Notes under the pieces: model-generated
Database searches by the model: none
What the model was told of the DNA's origin: nothing
The model's input: the letters and a program-made list of their open reading frames with translations, nothing else
Shown: positions 43,156 through 53,613 of the stretch, piece by piece
How positions within the stretch are numbered: position 1 is the first letter of the stretch
Layout: the number at the start of each line of letters is the position of its first letter
Program-made: the position numbers and the translations under genes
From: Verticillium longisporum
Taxonomy: Eukaryota; Ascomycota; Sordariomycetes; Glomerellales; Plectosphaerellaceae
DNA: 64,000 nucleotides
NCBI GenBank assembly: GCA_019188255.1
Contig: JAETXT010000004.1
Location: forward strand, 1-64,000
Direction: 5' to 3'

Positions 43156-43510
43156 TATGGGGTAGTCTGGGGGCGATGTCACACTGCCGGGCCCGCTCCT
43201 CAATTAGCCATGCCACCTCCATTTAGGCAATACGCGGCCCCTGAGAATGGTGATGTTGCTAGGTCACGAGAGAAGCTGTGTGGTTGGTCTCCGACTCCGT
43301 TGAGACCCAGTCGAGCGGTCGGGCTCCCACACTGCCCCTGGCGCCTTCTCCGCACGAGAGATGAGAGACGCATTATTTGTTTGTTCCTGCTTGTTGACCT
43401 CGGCTCTCCCACATTGTCGTCATGAAGTGCGGGCAGGAATTGCAAGTCCGCATAACATTCATTACCAAATCTACGCCCAACGCCAATACCATCCAGATCT
43501 AGGAAGTCTA

Positions 43511-43569
43511 CACGCCTCCAACGCCATTCAAGAACACGCCTCCAACGCCATTCAAGAACACGCCTCCAA
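43511..43569. repeat. 24-base tandem repeat, about 2.5 copies
   Basis: The unit beginning CACGCCTCCAACGCCATTC (24 bases) occurs at 43511-43534 and 43535-43558, with a partial copy to 43569. It ends about 30 bases past the carrier gene's stop codon, in its likely 3' UTR. Confidence 0.8.
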
Positions 43570-43600
43570 TATCCTTCCTCCGAAACAAACGCGGGAGACA

Positions 43601-44590
43601 TCACTCCTCCTTGTGAATCTCGATGCCAGCTGGAGCCCCCACCAGTGCCTTGCACTGCGCGTAAATAACAAACTGGCCAGCGACGAGGCCGCACGTCATG
43701 AACACCCTTGGCCCCAGTCCCGTCAACAGCAGCCTCTTCGGGCCAAACTCCTTGGCGAGTTGGAACATGCGGCTCGTGGCGCTCTGCTTGGGGTCGCCGG
43801 CTCCTTTGTTCATGGCAGAGAGCAGTGTGTCGGCTGGGTGAGATAGCACAGCGGCGGCCACACCAGCGACTATGCCCGACGACAACTCAACGCCCGTGTT
43901 TTGCAGATGCGTTAGCTTCTCCTTGCGTTCCGAGCCGATGGTGCGGTAGATGGCCTCGACAGCAGCCTCGTGCACGGAGAACTGGCCCACGGCGTAGGGC
44001 ACCTGCTTGAATAGCAGCGGCACGAAGCCCGAGTAGAACCCCTTGAACCCTTCCTCTCGCGCGAGTCTCGCGAACCCGGAAGTCAACCCGTTGGCGTAGC
44101 CGCGCTGCGAGACGAGGCGGATGCGCGTGGCCTCTAGGGGGCACAAGAGGATATCGGCGAAGAACTCGGCTGCCGCGCTGGCACCAAGGTAGATGGCCGT
44201 GCGCTTCTCTGTCGCCAGGCTGGGCCCTCCGGCCGCCGCGATAACTGCTTCTTGAAGAACTCATAGCCGGCGAACTTGCCTCCACCCTGTACGAGGTATC
44301 CGACGGCTGTAGGACCGAAGCCCGTCAACAACGCCGAGGCGCCTTCCTTCGCGACAATGGTTCGTCCCGCTCGCACCATGTTGTAGCCCTTGAGCGCGTC
44401 ATCGACCTGGATTCGCGTTTTGACGACATCGATTGGCGTGGCAGCCTGGTACATTTAGCTTCAGCTGGGGGGCAGAGAGAGAAAGCAGGAAACATACGCC
44501 ATGGGTAGAGGTGGCTGCGAGGGCACCAGCTCCGAAGAACTTGACATAGTCGCCAATGGTGAAAGTCGGCAGCTCGTCCTTAGTCGCCAT
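43601..44590 (-). pseudogene. Mitochondrial carrier, phosphate-carrier type, with one-base frameshift
   Basis: Exon 1 (44498-44590) begins MATKDELPTFTIGDYVKFFG; a 52-base intron follows, then one long exon to 43601. Three carrier repeats are visible with signatures PIDVVKTR, PLEATRIR and PADTLLS. The pattern, including GYANGLTSGFARLAREEG and FKQVPYAVGQF, is that of the mitochondrial phosphate carrier (Mir1/Pic2). The exon is 845 bases, one short of a multiple of three. The reading EFFKKQ must shift one base at about 44242-44245 to continue IAAAGGPSLATEKRTAIYLG. The rest is intact, so this is either a very young pseudogene or a one-base assembly error. The restored length would be about 312 residues. 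Confidence 0.82.
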
Positions 44591-46413
44591 CGTGTCGTGT
44601 TCGTTAGAGGAAAAGAGGACTGGGTCAAAGTAGGAGGCTTTCGCGCAAAGTTGCAAGAATGCAAATAATAACGAGGCAGCGTTATCTACGATGGTGTGTG
44701 AGAGCAGCCTGGAGCGAGAGCTTTGCTTGCTTCCAAGAAGAAGAAGAATAAGAAGCTTGACAAGGGTTTATCCTCAATTGATGATGCAAACCGCCAGTGA
44801 CGTCACATGTCCGATGGCCGAGCAGCCCGTATGCGAGGTCCCGCCAGAGCCCGCTGGACACCCACTAAAAGCTCCCTCTGAACTGTTTGCTATTCCCGGG
44901 GGCCGGGTCGGCTGGCCTGACACGTTCTCCTCAACAGCATGTGCCTATGTTGTCAGTGAGGGCATTCCCACTGTTGGTGCCGTCTATCCGGTATCCCTCC
45001 GACGGCGTCCCATAGCTTTACCTTCGTAAAACCCGCCATCCACGCCATCTCGGGATGCGCGGGCGCTTGGGGATCGACTCGGCAATTGAGCTGCCGCATC
45101 AAGAAACAAATCTGCTGGAAATCGTACTCTGGCGTCATCCTCCCCACCTTTCTTCAACTCACACCTCTCCGTCGGACATCGCGACGAACAGTCTGCCATG
45201 AAGCCCGACACCGACGTAGGCACAGACAAACCGTACATGTGCTTCTCAAGTACAAGCATTTCCAGAGGCTGACGCTGGTTCCATTTGTCTCAAGAAGGCA
45301 CCCCAAGACTTCACAGGGCCCGTTTTGGAAGCCCTCGCCAGAATGTTTGACCCCTCATGATAATCCAACACACTACGTTCAAAGGACTCCACCTGGCAAT
45401 GAGCTACACTGGAACCTGTCGATTCTCTTGATCACTGTACAGACCAGCTTCTGGCAAGCGCCTAAATGTTCATCTCGGCCACTCCCTTCACCCCTATTGA
45501 ACATTGCATAAATAACCGCTCGAGAGGTCTCATGACACATTGTTGGTGATGGACTGGGGAGTGTGTGGCTCAGATGGCCTATGGCTGGCCCAATAAACAA
45601 CAGCAATTGTCGCACCCACCGCTTGACTCGATTGGTCTTTAATCATCATGATCATTCTGTCTGTCTTTTTGTTGGTTGTTTACTCCTGTTGATTGAAGAG
45701 CGAGCCCAGCTCAAGCTTACAGCAAACTCTCAAAGGCAGGTCATCATCTCATGTGAAGCTCTTAGACTACCAAGCGTGTTGTTCACCCGCAGTGAACAGT
45801 GATGCGTACCTATGATAAAGATACCCTGCACACCCAGATGATGGCCGTTGTCGAAGATCACACCATATCCAGCAGAACTAATGTGCGCCATGAAATCACA
45901 GGTCTACATTGATGAGTTTGAGTATCAGCATCATTAGGCATAACTACTGCGCGCCCGAGACTTCATCGCATTCAAGGACGAGCGCCGTATCTGGACGGAT
46001 AGTTGATAATATCACAGGAAAAGTCAGTACCAACCTCGCGCATACTTAGAGATTGATATATGACCCTATCTTCAACTCTCCAGCACACTGGACGCTCACC
46101 TTAGGGCCTTTCAGCTCACCAGCTGATCATGCATCCCGATTCGTCCGCCATCCGTCCGGTGCCCGCTTCCCGGTGTCCGCTTCCCGGTGCCCACTCTCCA
46201 GTGCCCGTTTCCGGTTCTTTCTATGGAGTCCCGGTCCGGGGCCCGCTTGTCATCTTGATCCCCGTCCGGCGGTCGTCCTGGGAACCTTCTTCGATCTTGA
46301 TATCACCCTTGCAAAGGGGAAGTCACTCAATCCTTCCTGTCTCTATCTCTCTCAAAGCCTTCCTCTGTTCTCGTCTCCTCCTTCGTCATTTTCACCTCCC
46401 CGCGACCTTGACC
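44591..46413. other. Long intergenic region with leader repeat of SRA gene
   Basis: About 1.8 kb with no recognisable gene. The right end is the promoter and leader of the SRA gene, with an imperfect repeat of GTGCCCGCTTCCCG-like units at 46157-46214 and one CCGGTCCGG at 46231-46239. Confidence 0.45.
46157..46214. repeat. Imperfect ~14-base tandem repeat in SRA gene leader
   Basis: Units resembling GTGCCCGCTTCCCG recur about four times with substitutions, roughly 200-260 bases before the SRA start codon. The stretch is pyrimidine-rich on the plus strand. Confidence 0.6.
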
Positions 46414-47541
46414 ATGGCTTCTGCGGCAGCTCCTGCTGCCACTGGAGACTCGATCGAGCTTCCCATCGTGGACAACGACCAGAACTTCATCATCCGGGAG
46501 TGCAGCAACGCGATTGCAAAGCTCATCGTTCTTTCTAAGAGGCAGCAAGCGCCTACCGATGAGGTTCGCCGAGTTATTCTCTTCTTCAACTGGCTGGAGA
46601 CTCGGACTTGGGGACCGTATCACGTTACAGCAGATATCAAGAAGAAGCTCATCAATAGTCTTGCCGCCATCAACAACAATAGCCGTCCTGAAGGCCTGCT
46701 ATACTTCACACCCGAGATTCGGACTCGGGCCGAGGCTCTCCATACACGCTGGACAGCTACCAACGTCGAAGACGGGATCGTTGCCGCTGGTTCTGACAAC
46801 GGCGGCGATGATGGTGGTAGCGGCACCGAGGTTATCGTAGCCTCTTCGACCAGGAACCGTACCTCTGCGACTTCCAACACCGAGACCCTGCGTTTGCCCC
46901 ATCGCGCCCATCCCATCTTTGGTCGAAATGGCATCATGCATGGCCTCTTCATTACTGGTTCAAAGCGCAAAACATACGGAATCAACCCTATCTACAAGAA
47001 CGAACAGCGTGACTCCTCCCCAATCGGCGACAACGGGCTCACCGCCGGCGACTGGTGGCCTCTTCAATCGGCGGCCGTTTTCAACGGCGCTCACGGCTCG
47101 TGGTCCGGCGGTATTGCGGGCAAAAAGGAGGGCGGTGCCGTCTCGATCGTCACCTCGGGCCATTACGAGGACCTTGACCGAGACGACGGGGACACTCTTT
47201 TTTACTCGGGCTCTGGTAGCCACGACAACACGGACCCCAACGTCGTCAAGGATACCAGCGGAACCCAGCTGATGCGTACGGCCCAGAACAAGGGTAACCA
47301 CATTCGCGTACTGAGGTCGTCCTCGGGCGGCGGCGGTTCATGGTGCCCTTCCATCGGCATTCGCTACGACGGCCTTTATCATATTGTCGGCAGACGAACT
47401 CTCAAGAACAGGCTGGGCGGAGTGTACGAACAGTTTGAACTCCACCGCCTGCCCGGGCAGCAAACTCTCAACACTATTCGGCGTCAAATTCCGACAGGCC
47501 AACAGAAGCGTCTGTATGAGGAGATGAAGAACGGTTACTAG
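46414..47541 (+). CDS. SRA-YDG domain protein
   Basis: Single-exon gene of 375 residues from MASAAAPAATGDS; the frame is open farther upstream without a better start. The first ~110 residues are a helical region (FIIRECSNAIAKLIVLSKRQ), followed by a Gly/Asp/Ser-rich linker. The SRA-YDG domain fills residues ~160-340: HPIFGRNGIMHGLFIT, AAVFNGAHGSWSGGIAG, GAVSIVTSGHYEDLD (YDG-like), GDTLFYSGSG, GTQLMRTAQNKGNHIRVL and IRYDGLYHIVGRRTLK. In animals and plants SRA domains bind methylated cytosine (UHRF1, SUVH). Here no RING, PHD or SET domain is fused. It is probably nuclear and may read methylated or damaged DNA in this fungus (inference). It is intact. Confidence 0.88.
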   Translation: MASAAAPAATGDSIELPIVDNDQNFIIRECSNAIAKLIVLSKRQQAPTDEVRRVILFFNWLETRTWGPYHVTADIKKKLINSLAAINNNSRPEGLLYFTPEIRTRAEALHTRWTATNVEDGIVAAGSDNGGDDGGSGTEVIVASSTRNRTSATSNTETLRLPHRAHPIFGRNGIMHGLFITGSKRKTYGINPIYKNEQRDSSPIGDNGLTAGDWWPLQSAAVFNGAHGSWSGGIAGKKEGGAVSIVTSGHYEDLDRDDGDTLFYSGSGSHDNTDPNVVKDTSGTQLMRTAQNKGNHIRVLRSSSGGGGSWCPSIGIRYDGLYHIVGRRTLKNRLGGVYEQFELHRLPGQQTLNTIRRQIPTGQQKRLYEEMKNGY

Positions 47542-48311
47542 GGGCTGTCGGGAAATGTCTTGCGAGGCTGTCACTGAATCAAGGGACTTCGAATGGCATG
47601 GCTATGGAATGGTTTCGTATTTTGGTCTTTTTTCCAAGGTTATTCTCGTTACGGGTCTCATTCTCTGGGTGAACTATAGGAATCTTGACTTGTTCGTCCT
47701 CAGTCAGCATCAATGATCAAAATCGTTCGGTTATGTACTGGCACACTACGGCGCTTCGAACTGTGACTCGCAATGAGCTCCCATGCCAGCATTAGCCCAA
47801 CTCGTGGAGACCAGAGTTGATCAGCGAAAGAACAACAGTCTCCTCTGGACACTAAGTAGGTTGTACCGCTACTTGTGGCTGCGAACCCCTGAAACTTAAA
47901 GGCACCTTGAGTAGGTAGGGAAGAGGTGATGTTGAAATTTACGGGAGTTCTGCTCGCGATTTGGACACAGTGTTGGTCGTTATCAGAAGTTGTAAAAACC
48001 CGATATATCAATCACGTATGCACGTGCGACAAGACTCCCTCTTGACCGACAAGTGACGAGCGACTCATACAAAGCAAGCATTGGGTGTCAATGAGCATCT
48101 CGAATAGAAGGATTCACAGTGCGATCCGTTCCTTCCTTACGGTGCAATGACCCCACGATAAGGAAGGCGGTGGGCGATAAAGGGAGCCTGGCGGCTCGGC
48201 AGAAAGACACTTGTTCAATCTTGGGAACATGCCCTCGAGGACAGCGAAGCAGCCAAGTAGGACTCCAGCTTCCATACACCTCGACTTTACGCCTGTTCAA
48301 TATTCGCAGCC
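47542..48311. other. Intergenic
   Basis: About 770 bases between two plus-strand genes. No gene recognised. Confidence 0.5.
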
Positions 48312-49125
48312 ATGGTATGCTACCCAGTTGATAACTCCACGGAATTCTCGCTGATGCTTCCAGAACGTCACCTACAACTCTTCGCTTCGACAGAGCAAGG
48401 CACTCCGTGCCGACATCGACCGCCTGTCAACGGCAACCCAGGACCGAGTACTTACACCAGCCGAGATTGGCAGCCTCTCTGCCTCGCTTTCGTCCTTCTC
48501 CAAGACGGTCGATGAATATAATGGTCTGGCACGCCAGGAGCTTGTGCCAAAAAAACAAGAGGAGGCACTTGAGCGAGTCAAGCGATTCAAGGGGGATCTG
48601 ACAGACTTTCGATCGCGCATCGACACCCTGAAGAGACAGCGCGAAGATGCCGCCCACCAAAATAATCGAGCCGAGCTCCTTGGTCGGCGTCCGTACTCTG
48701 ACGCTACGCCAGAGAACCCCTACGCCAACAACAGCACCGCAAACCCGTCCTCATCCTTGCACGCGAGGGGTGCTTCGATCGGCGGTGCTGAAAGGGGCGC
48801 AGGCGGAGGGGGCTACGGCATGGGCAGCGGCGAGCCGTCCCGAGAGCAGCACGCCTTTCGGGAGCAAACGTTCTTCGCCAATACGAACAACGCACTTGAT
48901 GAGTACATTGCCCGCGGGCAGGCTGTGCTGGGAGATCTCGGGGCTCAGAGGGACATGCTCAAGAACACACAAAAGAAGCTCTATTCAGTGGGCAACACGC
49001 TGGGCATATCCGGCGACACAATCCGCATGATCGAGCGCCGGGCGCGGGAAGACAAGTGGATATTCTGGGCGGGCGTCATAATCTTCTTCGTTTTTTGTTG
49101 GCTCTGCCTGCATTTCCTTAGGTGA
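48312..49125 (+). CDS. BOS1: Golgi SNARE Bos1-like
   Basis: The best model has a first coding exon that is only the ATG (48312-48314), then a 49-base GTATGC...CAG intron, then an exon from 48364 to the stop at 49125. Together they give 254 residues beginning MNVTYNSSLRQSKALRADID. It contains the N-terminal helical domain, a Gly-rich linker, the SNARE coiled coil (EYIARGQAVLGDLGAQRDML, then KKLYSVGNTLGISGDTIRMI with the zero-layer Gln), and one C-terminal anchor (WIFWAGVIIFFVFCWLCLHF). This is the layout of Bos1/membrin, a Q-SNARE for ER-to-Golgi vesicle fusion. It is tail-to-tail with the thiamine pyrophosphokinase gene, 102 bases apart. Confidence 0.88.
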
Positions 49126-49227
49126 TGGCTGCTCTTTTGCTTTCGACGGCATGGGCAGCGAGGCGCACGGCGTTTGAAGGCAGGCTTTTTCTCGATACAA
49201 TACCATTGCGACTCTGAAGTCAGCGCC

Positions 49228-50103
49228 CTACTCCGTCCCCGCAAGTGCAATGGTGAAGATGACCTGATTCGTCGTCTCGACTATTACTGTCTTGGTCTCT
49301 GGCAGCACGTGATTGCTGGTGCTGATGCGACCGCCAAGATGTGTCTCCCAGTTCTCAACATCCCATTCAAGGCCATGAGTCGAGATGACACTGGGTTCGC
49401 CGAGAGGCACAATACCGACATGCTTTGCAAACACGTCGCCGCCGCCGCCGTCACGGACGTGGATCGCATGCTTGCCGGGCTTCAACAGGAACGTCAGGCT
49501 CTGGCCCGACAAGAGGAAGACTCGGCCCTGTTCGTAACGGGGTCCCGGCTGGAAGAGATACAGGTGATGGAGTTGGCTGATGCCTTGGTCAACGCGGCCA
49601 CCTAGACCACCGAGCGCTACTATATCGACGTTCGCGCCGTTCTTTGACCGGGCCCAAGAGACAGCCTTGGTAAAATCCGTGGATTCTTGATCGCTGTCGT
49701 GAATAATTTCCGCCGGCTCATCTTGGAATGCATAGTGGTTGCGGACATTCGGTAGAAGGGAATCTAGATCGCCGATGATGGCATCGAGATTGTTCTGGCT
49801 ATATTAGTATGAGGAGGAGTTTCTAGGTCTCAAAAACCAACATATCGTCTTGTAGCATTCTGCCCATCCAAGTCAAATAGACGGTTCGCCCCGCCATCAG
49901 CCGCTATGCGCACGAGTGCTTCATCACGTTAGTACTGGACTGCAGAAGTTTTACATTGAAGTACCATTTTCCCACAACGTTCCGAAAGCCTGATTCTGTC
50001 TGAGGGGTTGGTTGAGAATGACGAGCGAAAATGGCGCCCGTGGCTGTGAGTCTGGTGTTTGTCTAAAGAGCACTGTTGGGTGCCACTCAAAGTCTTCTGA
50101 CAT
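49228..50103 (-). CDS. THI80: Thiamine pyrophosphokinase
   Basis: Three exons (49965-50103, 49842-49918, 49228-49794) with 46-47 base introns give 260 residues. Motifs are RIAADGGANRLFD, AIIGDLDS, DQESTDFTKAV and GGLGGRVDQ (substrate and Mg/ATP site). The C-terminal thiamin-binding part is HVGIVPLGEP, GLEWDVENW and STSNHVLPE. The enzyme moves pyrophosphate from ATP to thiamine to make thiamine diphosphate in the cytosol. Its length matches yeast Thi80 relatives. Intron 1 has the donor GTACTT and acceptor AAG with a TACTAAC branch site, an unusual pairing, but it restores the frame exactly. It is intact. Confidence 0.93.
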
Positions 50104-50505
50104 CTTGAGTGAAGAAGGGCAATGCGGATGCTACGTATGGCGACACACAAGGAAAGGATGTACTCAACCGAGGTCATCCACTCGCCGCGTCAGGTACGTT
50201 AAATATAAACTCGACCGCGATCTTACCTCTTGTCTAGGTATAGTAGCAGCTAATTAGTGAAATGCCGATACTGAGCGTATTCTCGCAAGGTCTGCCCCAC
50301 CACCTTAACCTTGCGAAGGTAGCTCACACTTGCGCCGGTTAAACATCGGCTAACACATGGAGCTGGGATTTTCTTTCCCCGAGCCATCTATCAATGATGA
50401 TTACCAACCGTGGACCTCCTTGGCTATCCTTCGATCCGTACCTGCGAGAATCGAGAGTTTCCCTTGACGTCTCCTTACCCGACATTCATTTCGAAAGCTT
50501 GCGCA
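50104..50505. promoter_or_regulatory. Divergent promoter of THI80-like and MIA40-like genes
   Basis: About 400 bases head-to-head. No specific motif recognised and no thiamine riboswitch seen in the leader. Confidence 0.4.
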
Positions 50506-51604
50506 ATGTATCGTCACACCGTCCGATCAGCAACTCGCGCTGCCAGCGCCCTCCGCCAGACGACTCTGCGGTCTACGCCACGCCGATTTGCATCCACAGC
50601 TCCCGCCGACAAGCCACGGACATGGAAGGGCAGCGCCTTGCGCTGGGGTTTAGCTGGTGCCGCCGTCTACTACTACAACACGAGTCCCATCTTTGCCGAT
50701 GAGCCGGCGCGTATGCAACCCAGTCTCCCATAGGCCTTTGGCCCTGCTAACAGAGGAATAGCTCGCACGATACCGGCACCTTCAGATTTTGCCGCTTCGG
50801 ATCTCAAGACGGTTGACGCCGTGATCGAGGAGAAGCGCCAGAAGACAATTGTTCAGCCCAAGGAGGCTGCCCCCGCCGCGACTTCCGCGGCTCCCATTTC
50901 GTCAAGCGAGACTGCCTCCGAACAGTTGACAGCTGCACCCGGGTCTCCTGAGGCGCTCGAGCAAGAGGCTGGCCAGCAGGGCGCCTTCAACCCCGAAACG
51001 GGCGAGATCAACTGGGACTGCCCCTGTCTTGGAGGCATGGCCGATGGGCCCTGCGGCGAGGACTTCAAGGCAGCATTTAGCTGCTTCGTATATTCGACCG
51101 AGGAGCCCAAGGGAATCGACTGCATCGAGAAGTTCCAGTGAGTGAACTACATGGATCGAGGGAGATTCAAACTAATAGATGAATAGGGGCATGCAGGACT
51201 GCTTCAAGAAGTATCCCGAAATCTACGATCCCGAACTTTCCGACGACCGCGAAGACGAGCCTGTGGCCGATGGCAACGCTGGCGCCTCGCACGAGCCTAA
51301 GCTTGCTGCCCAGGACCACATGACCGAGACTATTGCTGCCAAGGTCAATGATGCTGTTGAGCAGACGACCGAGAAGGCCGGAGAAGTTGCTGAGAAGACT
51401 AAGGCTAAGGTTGCCGACGTGAAGGAGAAGGTCATCGAGAAGGCCACCGAGGCCAAGGACAAGGTGTCCACAAAGTCCAAGCCGACCCGGATCCAGTCTG
51501 CAGATGACACCGACCCAAAGCAGGCCGACGAGGCTATCGAGGCTGACATCAAGCCCGCCTTTTCTGATGCGACGGCGGCCAACGACGAGGCTGCAAAGCT
51601 GTGA
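50506..51604 (+). CDS. MIA40: Mitochondrial intermembrane-space import and oxidoreductase Mia40/Tim40
   Basis: Three exons (50506-50710, 50762-51137, 51187-51604) give 332 residues. A basic presequence ([18 protein letters not shown]) and one membrane span ([15 protein letters not shown]) anchor it in the inner membrane. The catalytic domain has the redox pair in DCPCLGG and two CX9C structural pairs, [11 protein letters not shown] and, spanning intron 2, CIEKFQGMQDC, followed by [12 protein letters not shown]. It oxidises cysteines of small imported proteins with Erv1. A long acidic, lysine-rich C-terminal tail of ~130 residues with [18 protein letters not shown] coiled repeats is characteristic of filamentous fungi. 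It is intact and probably essential. Confidence 0.94.
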
Positions 51605-52222
51605 GACGAGTATGTATGATGGGGACTAGGACACGGAAAAACAATGCATTATACTGCGGGGAGCCTGGACATAATGTATTATATGTACAGCCTTGTACAA
51701 CTGTAACACAAGCAACAAGCCACGATAGACAACACCTTTCGACACCTTAAGTCTTCAACCCTCTGAACAGACTATTCGGTCTCGATCCGCTTTTTGCAAA
51801 GTGATACAGAATGATGACTGCTAAGGAAGGTCTGGGCTTCAATATGGAGCACTACGATGAAGCACTTGCCGTCGTTGAAATCTGTCTATCAATTCCATAT
51901 GAACTGAAGTACCTCAATCATGAGAGACAACAGGGGCTATTCCGCGGATGCAATGCCCCGTCGCCCCACCTGATTGGCCCACCCAGCTCGCCAAGCTGCA
52001 CGAGCCGCAGACGTCATCACATGTGCCCAAAAGCAGCAAGTTGGCAGCAGCCAGTCGCACCACACCAACCTACGTCGTGTCCCGGTTTTCCCCTTCACGT
52101 GGGAGCTCTTGTGATCTTCATCCTCAATCACATCACCATCACTCTCAACTGTCACCTACCGCGCCACTCCTCTGCAATACCGAAACACCCTCCAGCCATC
52201 TCCCGATATCCAGCTGCTCAAG
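51605..52222. other. Intergenic and leader of OM14-like gene
   Basis: About 620 bases. No gene; the right part is the presumed 5' UTR of the next gene, whose start codon is split by an intron. Confidence 0.5.
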
Positions 52223-52911
52223 AGTATGTGTTGGTGTCCAACGCCGTGGTCAACCATTTACTGACGACACCACAGTGTCCGGATCTGAATCGTGGGCCGA
52301 CGTCGCCTCCAAGGGCCCCCAGCAGACCGCCGAAGAGGTAAGTCGCGTGATATACCTGCGTTCGCCGTTCGTCTGGTCCAAGCACTGACATTTCAGGCCC
52401 GCGCGCCCCCTCCCGTCGAGGTCCAGACCGACGCCGAGACGTCGACCTCGTCCCTCGTCGACGTCGACAGCGAGTCCGTCCGCACTGTCCCCTCCGATTA
52501 CCTCCAGCAGGAGGTGCAGACCGAGACGCAGGCCGATCGTATCGATCGCGAGGAGAAGGCTCGTGCCGAGGCCGAGCTCGCCAAGAAGAAGGCCGCTCAC
52601 AAGGCCCGCCGTGCCGACAGCTGGCTGACGCGGCAGTTCTCCTCCCTCAGCGACGGCAGCGCTGGCGCCCTCGCCATTGTCAACCTCGTCGGCGTCGTTG
52701 GCCTCAGTGGCTTCCTTGGCTACCGCGCCTGGGGTCTGTACGAGCGCGGTCGCCTGAGCTGGCAGAACGTGGGCGTCGGCCTGGGCGTCCTGGGTGTGGT
52801 TGGCGTCGTTGAGGGCATTTTCGGAGGGTGAGTAACCCGATTCCGTATCATTGCGTGCCTAACCGTGCTGACCCTCGTAGCTACCTCTACAAGACGAAGG
52901 GTAAGAAATAG
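52223..52911 (+). CDS. OM14-like mitochondrial outer membrane protein, start codon split by an intron
   Basis: Four exons (A at 52223, then 52276-52337, 52397-52827, 52881-52911) give 174 residues. No in-frame ATG exists in the second exon. Splicing GTATGT (52224) to CAG (52275) joins A with TG to make ATG, then SGSESWADVASKGPQQTAEE. The protein has an acidic N-terminus, a charged amphipathic helix (EEKARAEAELAKKKAAHKAR), and two or three C-terminal spans (ALAIVNLVGVVGLSGFLGYR, VGVGLGVLGVVGVVEGIFGG) ending YLYKTKGKK. This matches the OM14 C-terminal domain family. OM14 sits in the mitochondrial outer membrane, where yeast Om14 helps dock ribosomes. It is intact. Confidence 0.82.
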
Positions 52912-53613
52912 ACGAAGCACGTCCGCGATTGGTGGCATAATACAGGGTCCTTCCAAGAGAAGCCGAGCGAAGTGTAGCCTCATGCGACCCGAGACTGAGA
53001 TGAGCGTCTGAAAGCAGTAGGTTGCCATTGATATTGGTGTCAAAGGGCACAGTAAAGCGACAAATGGCACTCTTCTCAGTTTGGTGACGCTTGACGTAAT
53101 TTGGAGCCTGGGTGGCAGGTGCTTTCTACTCGGTCAATTGTTTGGGATTTCGGTGTACACTAGGTGTTCAGGACAATTCACGTCTTTCCGATTACATTCC
53201 TGTGGACTACTGCTTCTGGTCAAAACGACAAGAGGGGAGAGGGCTGAAAAGACAAATCGTGAAATTCATTGACACGAAGCCACTGATGAAAAGCCTCAGC
53301 GACAGAGTCCTGCTATCTGTCTGTCCCCCTCTCCACCCCTCTCTGCCTCTTCTCTCTCTCTCTCTCTCTCTCTCCATCTCCAAGAAGATTCCAACAACCG
53401 CTGATCTGCTACTATATAGTTCAGCACTTTGGCTACCGAGAAAAAAAAAGAGTCGAACGCCCATACGCCTGCCGCGCCCGACCGAGATAATCCTTACATC
53501 CCCGAAGACCTGCCCAATACAATCACCTCGCTGGCGACACCCTCCCGCACTCGCACTTCCACTGGCACCAGCAAACTTGCGCTCCCCGTGAAGCAAACGG
53601 CCTTCCCCTGGGT
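52912..53613. other. Intergenic with (CT)n microsatellite
   Basis: About 700 bases between convergent genes. It contains a CT dinucleotide run at 53351-53374. No gene recognised. Confidence 0.5.
53351..53374. repeat. (CT)n microsatellite
   Basis: About 12 TC/CT units without interruption. It lies in non-coding sequence and is expected to be length-variable between strains. Confidence 0.85.

Larger units (their letters stand above)
42788..43600. promoter_or_regulatory. Xylanase promoter and 3' region of carrier gene
   Basis: About 810 bases. GGCTAA at 43150-43155 matches the XlnR/Xyr1 core site and lies about 365 bases before the xylanase ATG. GTGGGG at 42789-42794 matches the CreA consensus. 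The right end has a 24-base tandem repeat (separate entry). Confidence 0.4.
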
